IMG/VR virus record: IMGVR_UViG_3300050029_000153
Coordinates: 1-42,630 of that record
Length of the DNA stretch: 42,630 nucleotides
Strand: one strand, 5' to 3'
Source: a virus
The notes under the pieces were generated by a model. That model saw nothing but the letters and a program-made list of their open reading frames with translations, made no database searches and was not told where the DNA came from. The translations under genes were made by a program, and so were the position numbers. Positions 1 to 7,774 of this stretch are shown piece after piece; position 1 is the first letter of the stretch, and each line of letters starts with the position of its first letter.

Positions 1-228
1 CGGCGTCGCCGCCCGGGGTGCGGCCACCAGCACGACAACCACGAGATCCTGGCGGACATCCTTGGCGCCGAGGACTATGATGGCGCCGCCGAGTCGCTCG
101 AGATCATCCAGTCCATCGTCGAGGCCGGCCTCGTCCTCAACCAGGAGGTGGAAGGTGGCGTTGGCATCATGGTTCTGGAACGTCGGAAGGAGGACCCGGA
201 TGAAGCACGAGACGCGCGCACCAACTGA
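1..228 (+). CDS. C-terminal part of an unrecognised protein
   Basis: Frame 1 is open from the window edge to a TGA at 226-228 and encodes 75 residues. The start lies outside the window. Codons are strongly G/C-ended, like the confirmed genes downstream. The visible part begins with an Arg-rich stretch and a CGHQHDNHE segment, then an acidic helical region. Its end overlaps the next gene by 29 bases. I do not recognise the family. Confidence 0.6.
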   Translation, partial: RRRRPGCGHQHDNHEILADILGAEDYDGAAESLEIIQSIVEAGLVLNQEVEGGVGIMVLERRKEDPDEARDARTN

Positions 229-544
229 CTTCCGCGTCCTCGGCCAGCGCTACACCGTGACCTTCGTCAAGGGCCTGAAGGACAAGAAGCACGGGAAGCT
301 TCTCGGGCGGACGCACCTTGACCGTGGGCGGATCGAACTCGACCCGGAAGCAGCGGATGACAAGCGGGTGGAGACCTACCTCCACGAGGTCCTCCATGTC
401 GTGTTCCACACGGCCCGGGTCCTGCGACCCAAGGGTACGACGGAGGAGGACATGATCACGGCTCTCGCGCCTGCGCTTGTCCACACGCTGCGCGACAATC
501 CCGACATGGTCGGGTACCTCATGAATGGAGACGCGGATGACTAG
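200..544 (+). CDS. small HExxH putative zinc metallopeptidase-like protein
   Basis: This 114-residue protein carries HEVLHVVFH at about residues 66-74, an HExxH zinc-binding motif with a third His nearby. Such motifs occur in small phage SprT- or ImmA-like proteins. The ATG at 200 was chosen because AAGGAGGA lies just upstream and codon use becomes phage-like there; longer in-frame extensions overlap the preceding gene heavily. A peptidase role is inferred from the motif only. The substrate is unknown. Confidence 0.6.
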   Translation: MKHETRAPTDFRVLGQRYTVTFVKGLKDKKHGKLLGRTHLDRGRIELDPEAADDKRVETYLHEVLHVVFHTARVLRPKGTTEEDMITALAPALVHTLRDNPDMVGYLMNGDADD

Positions 545-734
545 GAAGAAGGTAGCGCCGAAGGTCATGAAGTGCCTCATCAAGGGGTGCGACGCTCCGT
601 CTGGTCACGGGCCCATCCCGCCGTTCCGAACGATGGCCAAGGACCACCGCCGGTTGGGCATCCACCTCCTCGTCCTCCGCCACACGCTCGTCGGGCCGAT
701 CTTCCTGCCGGCAACGCCGCCCGAGACCTCGTGA
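537..734 (+). CDS. small hypothetical protein with a Cys pair
   Basis: Sixty-five residues, starting at an ATG that overlaps the end of the HExxH gene. The N-terminus is basic and followed by CLIKGCD, a possible half of a metal knuckle. The gene ends with a TGATG-type junction into the next one, which supports translational coupling. The family is not recognised. Confidence 0.5.
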   Translation: MTRKKVAPKVMKCLIKGCDAPSGHGPIPPFRTMAKDHRRLGIHLLVLRHTLVGPIFLPATPPETS

Positions 735-916
735 TGCACACGAACTACCCCGACGCCGACCCGCAGCGGGCCTGCACCCGGAAGAAGGCCTACCCCGACG
801 AGAAGCTCGCTAAGCGTGTCGCGCGGTCGATCAACGAACGCGACACAACAGCGAATGTTCGGGCCTACGGCTGCACACTCTGTGGGTCCTTCCACATCGG
901 GAGCGCGCCCCGGTGA
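734..916 (+). CDS. small zinc-ribbon-like phage protein
   Basis: Sixty residues with an N-terminal Cys (RACTRKKAY), an Ala/Arg-rich helix, and a C-terminal YGCTLCGSFHIG segment. The CxxC followed by FHIG recalls small zinc-binding proteins common in actinophages. It starts on the last base of the upstream stop codon and is followed by an overlapping GTG start. Function unknown. Confidence 0.6.
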   Translation: MHTNYPDADPQRACTRKKAYPDEKLAKRVARSINERDTTANVRAYGCTLCGSFHIGSAPR

Positions 917-1110
917 CGCGGGACGAGCGACAATGGTTCTACGTTCAGGAGACACCCGTCGATCCGTGGCACGTAGAGTCGCGGGACAACTGCGAAGTGA
1001 TGCTTTGCGGCAAGTTCATCAGCGTCGACTCCGGCGCACGGCCGCAGACCCGGTGGGGCCAGCGACGTTGCCCGAACTGCTGGTTCATCTGGAAGCCCCT
1101 CCAGAAGTGA
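913..1110 (+). CDS. small hypothetical protein with Cys pairs
   Basis: Sixty-five residues from a GTG start that overlaps the upstream TGA. Cys residues occur in NCEVMLCG and RRCPNCW, so a four-Cys zinc site is plausible. Trp and Arg are frequent. It sits in a run of tiny, translationally coupled genes, several with zinc-binding features. No family recognised. Confidence 0.5.
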   Translation: MTRDERQWFYVQETPVDPWHVESRDNCEVMLCGKFISVDSGARPQTRWGQRRCPNCWFIWKPLQK

Positions 1111-1325
1111 GCGACCCGAAAGTAGCTTGGTTCCCGACCCCCATCCGTGCGATAATCTACGTCGAGGACGAACCCGAGATCGGGCCCGCACTTGACCGCA
1201 ACACGGCCCGCCTTGATGACGCCTTCTGGGCGACGCAGGTGCGGCTCCCGTATACGCCGCAACGGTTCCTCAACTGGTGGATCGCCCGCCGTTGGGTCCG
1301 TCCGCGGGACATCAGAAAGGAGTAG
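1107..1325 (+). CDS. hypothetical protein
   Basis: Seventy-two residues starting at a GTG that overlaps the preceding TGA. The N-terminal part contains a strand-like IRAIIYVEDEPE segment; the C-terminal part is rich in Trp and Arg (FLNWWIARRWVRPRD). Codon use is phage-like. An AAAGGAG ribosome site for the next gene sits at its end. No function assigned. Confidence 0.5.
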   Translation: MSDPKVAWFPTPIRAIIYVEDEPEIGPALDRNTARLDDAFWATQVRLPYTPQRFLNWWIARRWVRPRDIRKE

Positions 1326-1328
1326 CGG

Positions 1329-1562
1329 ATGCCCTCACCGACCGAACGCCTCGAGGCGCGGAAGACCCTCACTGAATGCCGGGTCTGCTTCTGGCTCAGC
1401 ACCCTCAACGAGAAGGACCGTCGCGGCTGGACGGACGCCATCTCGAACCCGCGCTACGGCTCGGCGCTCGTCGCGGCCGAGATCAACGAAGACACGGACT
1501 ACGTCGGCCCAACCGTCGGGGAGTCCTCGGTCCTCAACCATCGCCAACGGAGGCACCGATGA
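1329..1562 (+). CDS. small hypothetical protein with CxxC
   Basis: Seventy-seven residues, preceded by AAAGGAGTAGCGG, a good ribosome site. It contains ECRVCFWL at residues 16-23 and a Gly/Ala-rich helical segment. This resembles the small Cys-containing phage proteins upstream. It overlaps the phosphoesterase start by an ATGA junction. Function unknown. Confidence 0.55.
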   Translation: MPSPTERLEARKTLTECRVCFWLSTLNEKDRRGWTDAISNPRYGSALVAAEINEDTDYVGPTVGESSVLNHRQRRHR

Positions 1563-2617
1563 ACACTCCATCCGAACGTCTGGACGAGCGCCGCGAGGCC
1601 AACGCCTGGAGCGCCCGGGTCGAACGCGAACTCCGCGCCGACCTCGAGGCCCAGTCGAAGGAGATGGCCGAGCTCAAGGCCCTCGTCGGCTTCTACGACG
1701 CGGCCCGCAAGGAGCCCATCTCTGTCCCCGAGTGGCGCACGGAGCCGCGGATTGGTGTCGGGCACGTCGCTACGGCGATGGCGCAGATGACCGACTGGCA
1801 CCTCGGCGAAGTCGTGAAGCCCGACGAAGTGCTCTGGCTCAACGCCTATGACGAGCGGATCGCCGACCTGCGCATGGCCCGGTGGTTCGAGAAGATCGTC
1901 ACGCTCCCGCGGTCCTACGTCGCGGGTGTCTACATCGAGGGCCTCATCGTCCCCGCGACGGGCGACCTCTTCACGGGTGAGATCCACCACGAGCTCAAGG
2001 AGTCGAACTACGAGCGGATCCTGCAGACCGTCCTGAACGCGCAGGAGCCGATCATGGCCGGCTTCGAGATGCTCGAGCGGGAGTACGGCGGGAACGTCGA
2101 GGTGGACGCCGTCGTCGGCAACCACGGCCGCCAGGCCATCAAGTCCGTCTTCAAGGGGCGGGTCTACGACAACTTCGAGTGGCTCTTCTGGTCGATCATC
2201 CGCGACCGCCTGAAGGACCGCGGCTCGAACGTGGTGGTCAACGTGTCGACCTCCATGGACATGAACATCGAGGTCTACGAGCGGAACTACCTGCTCACCC
2301 ACGGTGACCAGTTCCACGGAGGCACGGGCATCTCGGGCGCGTTCGCCCCGCTGGCCCTCGGGTCGCACCGGAAGGGCAAGCGCCAGTCGGCCGCCGGCCT
2401 CCCGATGGAGACCATGATCCTCGGCCACCTCCACCAGCTCATCAACATCCCCGGGGTGAAGATGGGCGGCACCATGAAGGGCATGGATGAGTTCGCGTTC
2501 GGGATCAACGTCCCGCCTGCGGACGCCGCGCAGGCCTTCTGGATCACGACGCCCGAGCGGGCCGAGACGATCTGGATGCCGATCTATCTCCAGGACCGGG
2601 AGGCCGAGGGATGGTGA
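1559..2617 (+). CDS. calcineurin-like metallophosphoesterase
   Basis: A 352-residue protein with the metal-binding motifs of calcineurin-like phosphoesterases in order: D79-W-H81 (TDWHLGE), GD at 135-136, GNHG at 187-190, HGD at 248-250 and GHLHQ at 289-293. This fold hydrolyses phosphomono- or diesters, and phage members include nucleases and phosphatases; the substrate here cannot be read from sequence. The first 60 residues are a charged helical extension. The ATG overlaps the upstream stop. It lies among early-type small genes upstream of the portal. Confidence 0.85.
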   Translation: MNTPSERLDERREANAWSARVERELRADLEAQSKEMAELKALVGFYDAARKEPISVPEWRTEPRIGVGHVATAMAQMTDWHLGEVVKPDEVLWLNAYDERIADLRMARWFEKIVTLPRSYVAGVYIEGLIVPATGDLFTGEIHHELKESNYERILQTVLNAQEPIMAGFEMLEREYGGNVEVDAVVGNHGRQAIKSVFKGRVYDNFEWLFWSIIRDRLKDRGSNVVVNVSTSMDMNIEVYERNYLLTHGDQFHGGTGISGAFAPLALGSHRKGKRQSAAGLPMETMILGHLHQLINIPGVKMGGTMKGMDEFAFGINVPPADAAQAFWITTPERAETIWMPIYLQDREAEGW

Positions 2618-2790
2618 TGTGGTACGTCCGCACCTTCTTCCGTGAGGGCGGCGAGCTGGTCTACCTGGACGAAGGTCCCTGGGACCGCTACCTCGCCGAG
2701 CTGGTGATCGCCGACATCGGCGTGGACGGGTCGATCCCTCGCGGCCTCGAGCGGGTGCGCGTGGAGCGCGCCATCCTGGTGGCGGCATGA
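2611..2790 (+). CDS. small hypothetical protein
   Basis: Fifty-nine residues. The ATG lies inside the last codons of the phosphoesterase gene, and the gene ends in an ATGA overlap with the next. Codons are phage-like with G/C in third position. It begins MVMWYVRTFF and is acidic in the middle. No conserved motif recognised. Confidence 0.5.
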   Translation: MVMWYVRTFFREGGELVYLDEGPWDRYLAELVIADIGVDGSIPRGLERVRVERAILVAA

Positions 2791-2981
2791 CAAAGGTCGC
2801 GCGGCAGGCCGGGATGGCAGAGGCGGCGCACAAGCGGCGCGGGAATAACCACGCCTGGAAGCACGTCTACGGGGTCGACCGCGGCTACACGGCCAGGGTC
2901 GACAGGCTGAAGGAGCGACAGGATGAGGCCGTACGACTGGGCCTACCGCGAGGGCTACGCGATGTTCCCGACGCGCGATGA
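2787..2981 (+). CDS. small basic hypothetical protein
   Basis: Sixty-four residues, rich in Lys, Arg and His, with an ATGA overlap at its start. Its last 59 bases overlap the next gene, and there codon quality is better in the other frame. The real protein may therefore be ordinary only to about residue 45, with a tail read out of frame. Function unknown. Confidence 0.4.
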   Translation: MTKVARQAGMAEAAHKRRGNNHAWKHVYGVDRGYTARVDRLKERQDEAVRLGLPRGLRDVPDAR

Positions 2982-3315
2982 CCAATGTCCTGCGCGCGAC
3001 CCGGGCCTGTCGCACACGTCGCAACCCGACTCGGTCCTCTGCAAGGACTGCGGGACCCCGTTGATGATCCGCGGGCTCGAGCCGGGTCCCCTGCAGAAGG
3101 CCATCGCGGCGCACGCGATCACGTCCCGGAAGGCGCGGTGCCAGTTCCTCCTCTGTAACAACGTCGCCGAGGTACTCCTCGAGGTTCAGGACCTTCGGGG
3201 CACCATCACTGGTGTCCCCGTCTGCTTCCTGTGCCGCGAGGACTTCCGCCTCGGGCAGCGGGAGGGGCGTTCGTTCGAGGTGTCCATCGAGGGCACACTC
3301 TACGTGATCTCGTGA
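2923..3315 (+). CDS. zinc-ribbon-containing hypothetical protein
   Basis: A 130-residue protein with four Cys pairs or singles: DQCP, LCKDCG, ARCQFLLC and VCFLC. These suggest one or two zinc ribbons. The start at 2923 is supported by AGGAGCGACAGG and by G/C-ended codons immediately after it. An in-frame ATG at 2962 is an alternative. A nucleic-acid-binding role is possible but inferred only from the zinc-site pattern. Confidence 0.6.
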   Translation: MRPYDWAYREGYAMFPTRDDQCPARDPGLSHTSQPDSVLCKDCGTPLMIRGLEPGPLQKAIAAHAITSRKARCQFLLCNNVAEVLLEVQDLRGTITGVPVCFLCREDFRLGQREGRSFEVSIEGTLYVIS

Positions 3316-3566
3316 CGATCTGCGGGATCTGCGGCGCTGAGGTCGGCGCGGGCCGCGCCACTGGGAAGGTCTTCCACCTCGAGGGGTACGACGACACGAT
3401 CCCGGAGCATGAGCCTGTCTCAGTGGACTCAGCCACCTACCAGGCGGCCCAGGCGGCGAAGTCAGACCTGGCTGTCGCGCTGGCGGAGTTGCTCGCGCAC
3501 CACAACGGACTCTGCCCCGGTTCGGACTGCCCCTTCGCTCAGAAAGCTCGCCTCGCCTTGGCGTAG
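3312..3566 (+). CDS. small zinc-binding hypothetical protein
   Basis: Eighty-four residues from a GTG overlapping the upstream stop. CGICG near the N-terminus and CPGSDCP near the C-terminus give four Cys that could bind one zinc. The middle is a Glu/Ala-rich helix. The gene ends just before the portal gene, and its last bases contain the -10-like hexamer of the portal promoter. Function unknown. Confidence 0.55.
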   Translation: MTICGICGAEVGAGRATGKVFHLEGYDDTIPEHEPVSVDSATYQAAQAAKSDLAVALAELLAHHNGLCPGSDCPFAQKARLALA

Positions 3567-3569
3567 GAT
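3564..3569 (+). promoter_or_regulatory. -10 element of a leaderless portal promoter
   Basis: TAGGAT is followed by exactly six bases and the portal ATG, with no Shine-Dalgarno sequence between. This TANNNT-N6-ATG spacing puts transcription start at or beside the A of ATG, as in actinobacterial leaderless mRNAs. The same spacing recurs before 11399, 14111 and 38607. No -35 match is visible. Confidence 0.5.
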
Positions 3570-3575
3570 ACCGCC

Positions 3576-5441
3576 ATGACACTCCCCTCGGGCGACATGC
3601 CCTGGCCGCCTCCGCTCGAAGCCGGAATGTACTCGAAGTTCGCCGAGTGGGCGGCCTGGTACGCCGGCGAGCCGCAGCGCCTCATGGAGATCTACGGCGC
3701 CGTCATCCCGGCCGGCAACGACCGCGCGCCGTGGTGGAGGTTCTGGTCGCGAGCCGGCCAGCTTCCGAGCCAGGCACAACGCGCCCTGCTCCACGTCCCG
3801 CTCGCCTCTGACCTGGCGTCGCTGAGCGGCGCCCTCCTGTTCGGCGAGATGCCGCGCATCCGCCACCCCGAAGCTCGCGCCGAACCGCAGGACACCGCGG
3901 AGGACGCCTTCGTGATCGTTCCGCCGGCACCGGCTCTCGCTGGGCCCGTGAGGACTCCTGGCGCGCCGGCCTCGCCGGTGCCGGGATCGGTCTCGTCCGT
4001 TCCGAACACGGCGCCTGCCCCGAGTGTCGCTGCCAAGCCCTCCCCCTTCGGCGGCACCCCGACCAAGGCCCCGATCCCCACGACTGCTCCGCCAATGATG
4101 GCCGTTGTCGCGAAGCCCAAGGCTCCTCCGCCTCCGCCGTCGCCGGCTCAGAAGGCCGAGACCCGGCTCCTCGAGATCTGTGCTCTCGGCGGAGTCCAGG
4201 GCCGGCTCTCGGAGGCCGCAGAGTCCGCGGCCGCGATGGGCGGCGTGTACATCTACCCCGCGTGGGACAAGAACGTCGCTGACTGGCCGATCCTCGCTGT
4301 CGCGCAGGCCGACGCCGCGATCCCGACCTTCCGCTGGGGTGTCATGACCGAGGTCACCTTCCACCGCATCGTCCTCACCAACGGCAACACGATCACCCGC
4401 CACCTCGAGTGCCACTACGTGAAGGATGGCCAGGCGATGATCGACCACGGCCTCTTCGTCGGCACTGCCACGCAACTCGGGCGTCGCGTGTCCCTCACGC
4501 AGAACCCGCAGACCGCCGGGCTCGAGCCGACCATCACGGTCCCGGGCGTCACCCACCTCGACGTGGAGTACATTCCCAACATCCGCCCGAACCGCATCTG
4601 GCGCAACAGCCCGCTGGGCGTGTCGGACTACCAGGGCAGCGAGGGCCTCCTCGACGCGCTGGATGAGACCTACGCCTCGTGGATGCGCGACGTCCGCCTC
4701 GGGAAGGCCCGCCTCATCGTCCCGCGCGACTTCCTCGATGACTCGGGCACCTTCTCGCTCGACCACGAGATCTACACGCCGATGGACATGGAGCCCGGCA
4801 TGGGCGCGGACTCCCGCGCGATGCTCGCCAACCAGTTCGCCATCCGGTTCAAGGAGCACGAGGCGACGGCCGAGAACCTGGTCGAGCGGATCATCTCCAA
4901 CGCCGGCTACTCGAGCAACACCTTCGGCTTCAATGTCGCGGGCCACGCCGACTCCGGTACCGCTCTCCGGATCCGGGAGCACCGGACCTACCTCACCCTC
5001 CGCCGGAAGGGCGGTTGGTGGGAGCGCGCCGTCGCGTCGGTCCTCGAGTCGATGACCTACATCGACCAGGCCGTGTTCGAGAGCGGCGTCGAGCCGTTCC
5101 GCCCGGCGGTCGCCATCTCTGACTCCATCATCGACCAGCCTATGGAGCTGGCGCAGACGGTCCAGCTCCTGTTCGCCGCGCAGTCGGCCTCGGTCGAGAC
5201 CCGCGTGCGGATCATCCACCCGGAGTGGACGGACTCGGAGGTCATGGCGGAGACGTCGCGGATCAACGACGAGACCGCCCCGAGTGCCACGCCGATCCAG
5301 GTCACGTCGATGGACGCCGAAGGTCAGGGTACCTCCGACGCGCAGAGCGAGGACTTCCCGGGCTACGCGCCCGATGCGCGGGCGAACCCGCCGGTTGTCC
5401 CGCCGCCCTACCCGGTAGCCCCGGTGCAGTCGCAGGTCTAA
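3576..5441 (+). CDS. portal protein
   Basis: A 621-residue protein at the expected place upstream of scaffold and capsid genes. Portals form the dodecameric ring through which DNA enters and leaves the capsid. Support is length, position and the alternating helical/strand character of residues 1-100 and 195-600 typical of siphovirus portals. Residues about 115-192 are an unusual Pro/Ala/Thr-rich segment, probably disordered, and a second Pro-rich tail ends the protein. The ATG is preceded by a leaderless-type promoter rather than a ribosome site. Confidence 0.75.
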   Translation: MTLPSGDMPWPPPLEAGMYSKFAEWAAWYAGEPQRLMEIYGAVIPAGNDRAPWWRFWSRAGQLPSQAQRALLHVPLASDLASLSGALLFGEMPRIRHPEARAEPQDTAEDAFVIVPPAPALAGPVRTPGAPASPVPGSVSSVPNTAPAPSVAAKPSPFGGTPTKAPIPTTAPPMMAVVAKPKAPPPPPSPAQKAETRLLEICALGGVQGRLSEAAESAAAMGGVYIYPAWDKNVADWPILAVAQADAAIPTFRWGVMTEVTFHRIVLTNGNTITRHLECHYVKDGQAMIDHGLFVGTATQLGRRVSLTQNPQTAGLEPTITVPGVTHLDVEYIPNIRPNRIWRNSPLGVSDYQGSEGLLDALDETYASWMRDVRLGKARLIVPRDFLDDSGTFSLDHEIYTPMDMEPGMGADSRAMLANQFAIRFKEHEATAENLVERIISNAGYSSNTFGFNVAGHADSGTALRIREHRTYLTLRRKGGWWERAVASVLESMTYIDQAVFESGVEPFRPAVAISDSIIDQPMELAQTVQLLFAAQSASVETRVRIIHPEWTDSEVMAETSRINDETAPSATPIQVTSMDAEGQGTSDAQSEDFPGYAPDARANPPVVPPPYPVAPVQSQV

Positions 5442-5444
5442 CCG

Positions 5445-5927
5445 ATGCCAGGGATCGTCACGCCCGGCGTCCTCGTCACGCCCGCGCACTCGCAGCAGGT
5501 CACCAACCACTACCACATCGCCTACCCGGACCACCAACCCCGGGCGGACGATCCGCACTATCACGCCTTCAACGCCTTCCACGCGGCCAACCAGGGCAAC
5601 GCGGTCTGCTTCGTCGGGTGTCGCGTCGGCTTCGACGAGTGCGCGACGGCGCAGGGCGGGCCCCTCGTCCAGCCCGCCAACGGTAACGGCCTCGAGCTCC
5701 ACCACCACTTCCTCGAGTTCGCGGTCCTCAACGCGGTGAGCATCGCGGCGCTTGAAGTCGACTTCCCGGATCTCACTGACCCCGAGAAGGTGGCCAACTG
5801 GGCCGAGACCGACGCGAACTTCATGTGGCTGTGCGCGAAGCACCACCGGGGCTACGGCGGGGCGCATCACGCCTCCTACGCCGACTTCAACGGCTCGCTC
5901 TACGTCCAGAACCTCCTGTCGAAGTAA
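5445..5927 (+). CDS. HNH-like protein in the head gene cluster
   Basis: A 160-residue protein starting three bases after the portal stop. It has CFVGC, then LELHHHF, an Asn (NFMWLCAKHHRG) and a final GAHH. The order Cys pair, HH, N, CxxHH and H resembles the beta-beta-alpha metal fold of HNH nucleases. It sits where many siphoviruses encode a capsid protease or MuF-like protein. It may be a nuclease or a structural protein reusing the fold; the sequence does not decide. Confidence 0.6.
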   Translation: MPGIVTPGVLVTPAHSQQVTNHYHIAYPDHQPRADDPHYHAFNAFHAANQGNAVCFVGCRVGFDECATAQGGPLVQPANGNGLELHHHFLEFAVLNAVSIAALEVDFPDLTDPEKVANWAETDANFMWLCAKHHRGYGGAHHASYADFNGSLYVQNLLSK

Positions 5928-5955
5928 TCCGCGCGACAACCTCCGGAGGCAATGG

Positions 5956-5961
5956 TATCCT
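5956..5961 (+). promoter_or_regulatory. extended -10 promoter before the scaffold gene
   Basis: TGG-TATCCT matches an extended -10 (TGN-TANNNT). It follows the perfect palindrome CCTCCGGAGG at 5940-5949. Transcription from it would give a leader of roughly 38 bases before the scaffold start, which does have a ribosome site. Strong separate expression of scaffold and capsid is a reasonable role. Confidence 0.4.
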
Positions 5962-6005
5962 TTCGCCCTAACCGCCAACTAGCGCGGTCGACCGAAAGGA
6001 AGAGA

Positions 6006-6656
6006 ATGCCAGGACAAGATCCAGCCACCGACGGCACAGGTGGCGCACCCGATACGGGTGGAGCAGCGGGCGCTGTGGCCGGGAAGACCTTCACGCAGGA
6101 AGAGCTCAACACCATCGTCGCGGACCGGCTTCGTCGTGAAGCCACCAAGTTCGCTGACTACGATGTTCTGAAAGTCCGTGCCGCGAGGGCCGACGAACTC
6201 GAACTCGGTCAGAAGACCGCCGAGGAGAAAGCACTCGCGAAGGCCACGAAGGCCGAGCAGGAACGAGACGCCGCGCTGGCGACAGCGAAGGGCCTCATCC
6301 GCAAGTCTTCGATCCTGAACGAGGCAACCAGCCAGGGGGCTGCGGACGCCAACATCATCGCTGCTCTGCTCGCGTCGAGCGACCAGATCACGGTGGACGA
6401 GGCGGGCAATGTCGCGGGAGCCAAGGAGGCTGTCGCGGGGCTGCTGAAGGCAAGCCCGTTCCTGAAGAAGGGCGTCACGGCGCCTGCGACATCAGGTTCG
6501 GACGGTTTCTCCGGAGCAGCGGCGGCCACCCTCGCCGAGAAGATCAGGGAGCTGGACGCAACAGCGATGAAGTCGGGCGCGACCCAACAGGAACGCCAGG
6601 TTGCTCGCGCTGAGGCCCGCTCACTTCGGCTTCGACAAGCAGCGCTCACGTCCTAA
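6006..6656 (+). CDS. capsid scaffolding protein
   Basis: A 216-residue protein directly before the major capsid gene. Residues 1-35 are Gly/Thr/Ala-rich. About 38-110 is a highly charged coiled-coil rich in Lys, Glu and Ala (EELNTIVADRLRRE onward), and the rest is Ala-rich and helical. This composition and position fit phage scaffolds that guide HK97-fold capsid assembly. The ATG at 6006 is chosen over an upstream in-frame one because AAAGGAAGAG precedes it. Confidence 0.75.
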   Translation: MPGQDPATDGTGGAPDTGGAAGAVAGKTFTQEELNTIVADRLRREATKFADYDVLKVRAARADELELGQKTAEEKALAKATKAEQERDAALATAKGLIRKSSILNEATSQGAADANIIAALLASSDQITVDEAGNVAGAKEAVAGLLKASPFLKKGVTAPATSGSDGFSGAAAATLAEKIRELDATAMKSGATQQERQVARAEARSLRLRQAALTS

Positions 6657-6704
6657 CCGGCTGGTGACCGGTCAGGCACCTCCACACACCGAATAGGAGG
6701 CCAA

Positions 6705-7703
6705 TTGGCCGGTATCACGGGTCAGGGAACGACCTTCAACCTTCCCAACTTCGTCGGAGATCTCTTCGACATCTCTCCCGAGGACACGCCCCTTCTGTCT
6801 GCCATCGGCGGACTGACGGGCGGCGAGGCCGTCCAGGCCAAGCGCTTCGACTGGGAGTTCTACGACCTGGCCGCGTCCGACGCGACCAAGGGTCGGCTCG
6901 AAGGTGCTGCTGCGCCGTCGGCCGGCAACCGCGTGCGGGCCAACGCCCACAACGTGGTCCAGATCGTGCATGAGGCGCTGAGCATCTCGTACACGAAGCT
7001 CGCCGCGGTCGGCGCGCTGACGACCAATGGTGATGCCGTCATCACCGCGGCCGGCGGCAACCCGGTCCAGAACGAGTACGACTGGCAGGTCACCCAGGCC
7101 CTGAAGCAGATCGCTCGAGACACGAACGACAGCTTCATCAACGGCGTCTTCGCGGAGCCCGCTGACAACGTCACGGCCCGTCAGACCCGGGGTCTTCTCG
7201 AGGCCATCGTGACCAACGTGCAGAACATGCACGACAAGGTCCCGACCGTCGATAATGTCCTCACGCTCATGCAGAGCGTGTACGACAACGGCGGCATCCA
7301 GGAGGGCGAGACTCGGACGCTCATCGTCGGTTCGACGATGCGGCGCCTGATCACCAAGCTCTTCATCACCGACCTGAAGGCTGGCTTCTACAACCAGTCC
7401 CGGACCGTCGGCGGCGTGTCCGTCCAGACGATCCAGACCGACTTCGGCGTCCTCAACGTCATGCTCGACCGGTACGTCCCGAAGGACACCATGATCGTGG
7501 CGTCGCTCGAGGACCTGTCGCCGGCCATCCTGGAGATCCCGGGCAAGGGCTTCCTCTTCCTTGAGCCTCTGGCCAAGGTCGGGTCGAGCCAGGACGCCCA
7601 GATCTACGGGGAGATCGGGCTCAAGTACGGCAACGAGCGCAAGCACGGCAAGCTGATCGCAGCTGACGCCGGGTACGCGATCACCGGCTCCTCGGGTAGC
7701 TAA
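6705..7703 (+). CDS. major capsid protein, SU10/DUF5309-like
   Basis: A 332-residue HK97-fold capsid candidate. The N-terminal region with GDLFDISPEDTPLLSAIGG is characteristic of the SU10-type (DUF5309) capsid family in actinophages. It follows the scaffold gene. The start codon is TTG, placed four bases after ATAGGAGG; no ATG or GTG fits as well. A terminator-like hairpin follows the gene. No separate capsid protease is visible in the window, consistent with the short N-terminus and a separate scaffold. Confidence 0.88.
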   Translation: MAGITGQGTTFNLPNFVGDLFDISPEDTPLLSAIGGLTGGEAVQAKRFDWEFYDLAASDATKGRLEGAAAPSAGNRVRANAHNVVQIVHEALSISYTKLAAVGALTTNGDAVITAAGGNPVQNEYDWQVTQALKQIARDTNDSFINGVFAEPADNVTARQTRGLLEAIVTNVQNMHDKVPTVDNVLTLMQSVYDNGGIQEGETRTLIVGSTMRRLITKLFITDLKAGFYNQSRTVGGVSVQTIQTDFGVLNVMLDRYVPKDTMIVASLEDLSPAILEIPGKGFLFLEPLAKVGSSQDAQIYGEIGLKYGNERKHGKLIAADAGYAITGSSGS

Positions 7704-7722
7704 CCCGAACCACCTCGCGTGG

Positions 7723-7728
7723 TAGAAT
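7723..7728 (+). promoter_or_regulatory. extended -10 promoter before the glycosylation cassette
   Basis: GTGG-TAGAAT is an extended -10 match. The expected transcription start (about 7735) falls inside the left arm of the hairpin at 7729-7755. RNA made from this promoter would lack half the terminator stem and read through into the gene at 7775. Confidence 0.5.
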
Positions 7729-7755
7729 GAGGGCGTCCCAACTCGGGGCGCCCTC
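7729..7755 (+). terminator. intrinsic terminator after the major capsid gene
   Basis: GAGGGCGTCCC and GGGGCGCCCTC form an 11-base-pair stem with one G-T pair around the loop AACTC. The tail is GTTTC. Its place right after the capsid stop fits termination of the abundant capsid transcript. The T tract is short, as is common in G+C-rich genomes. Confidence 0.65.
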
Positions 7756-7774
7756 GTTTCATGAAAGGAACCAG

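Noticed and set aside
3462-5978. Very long open frame on the - strand opposite the portal gene
   Set aside because: Its product is rich in Arg, Val, Asp and Gly without motifs; it is the expected antisense shadow of G+C-rich codons of the portal gene. The same holds for the other long - strand frames.
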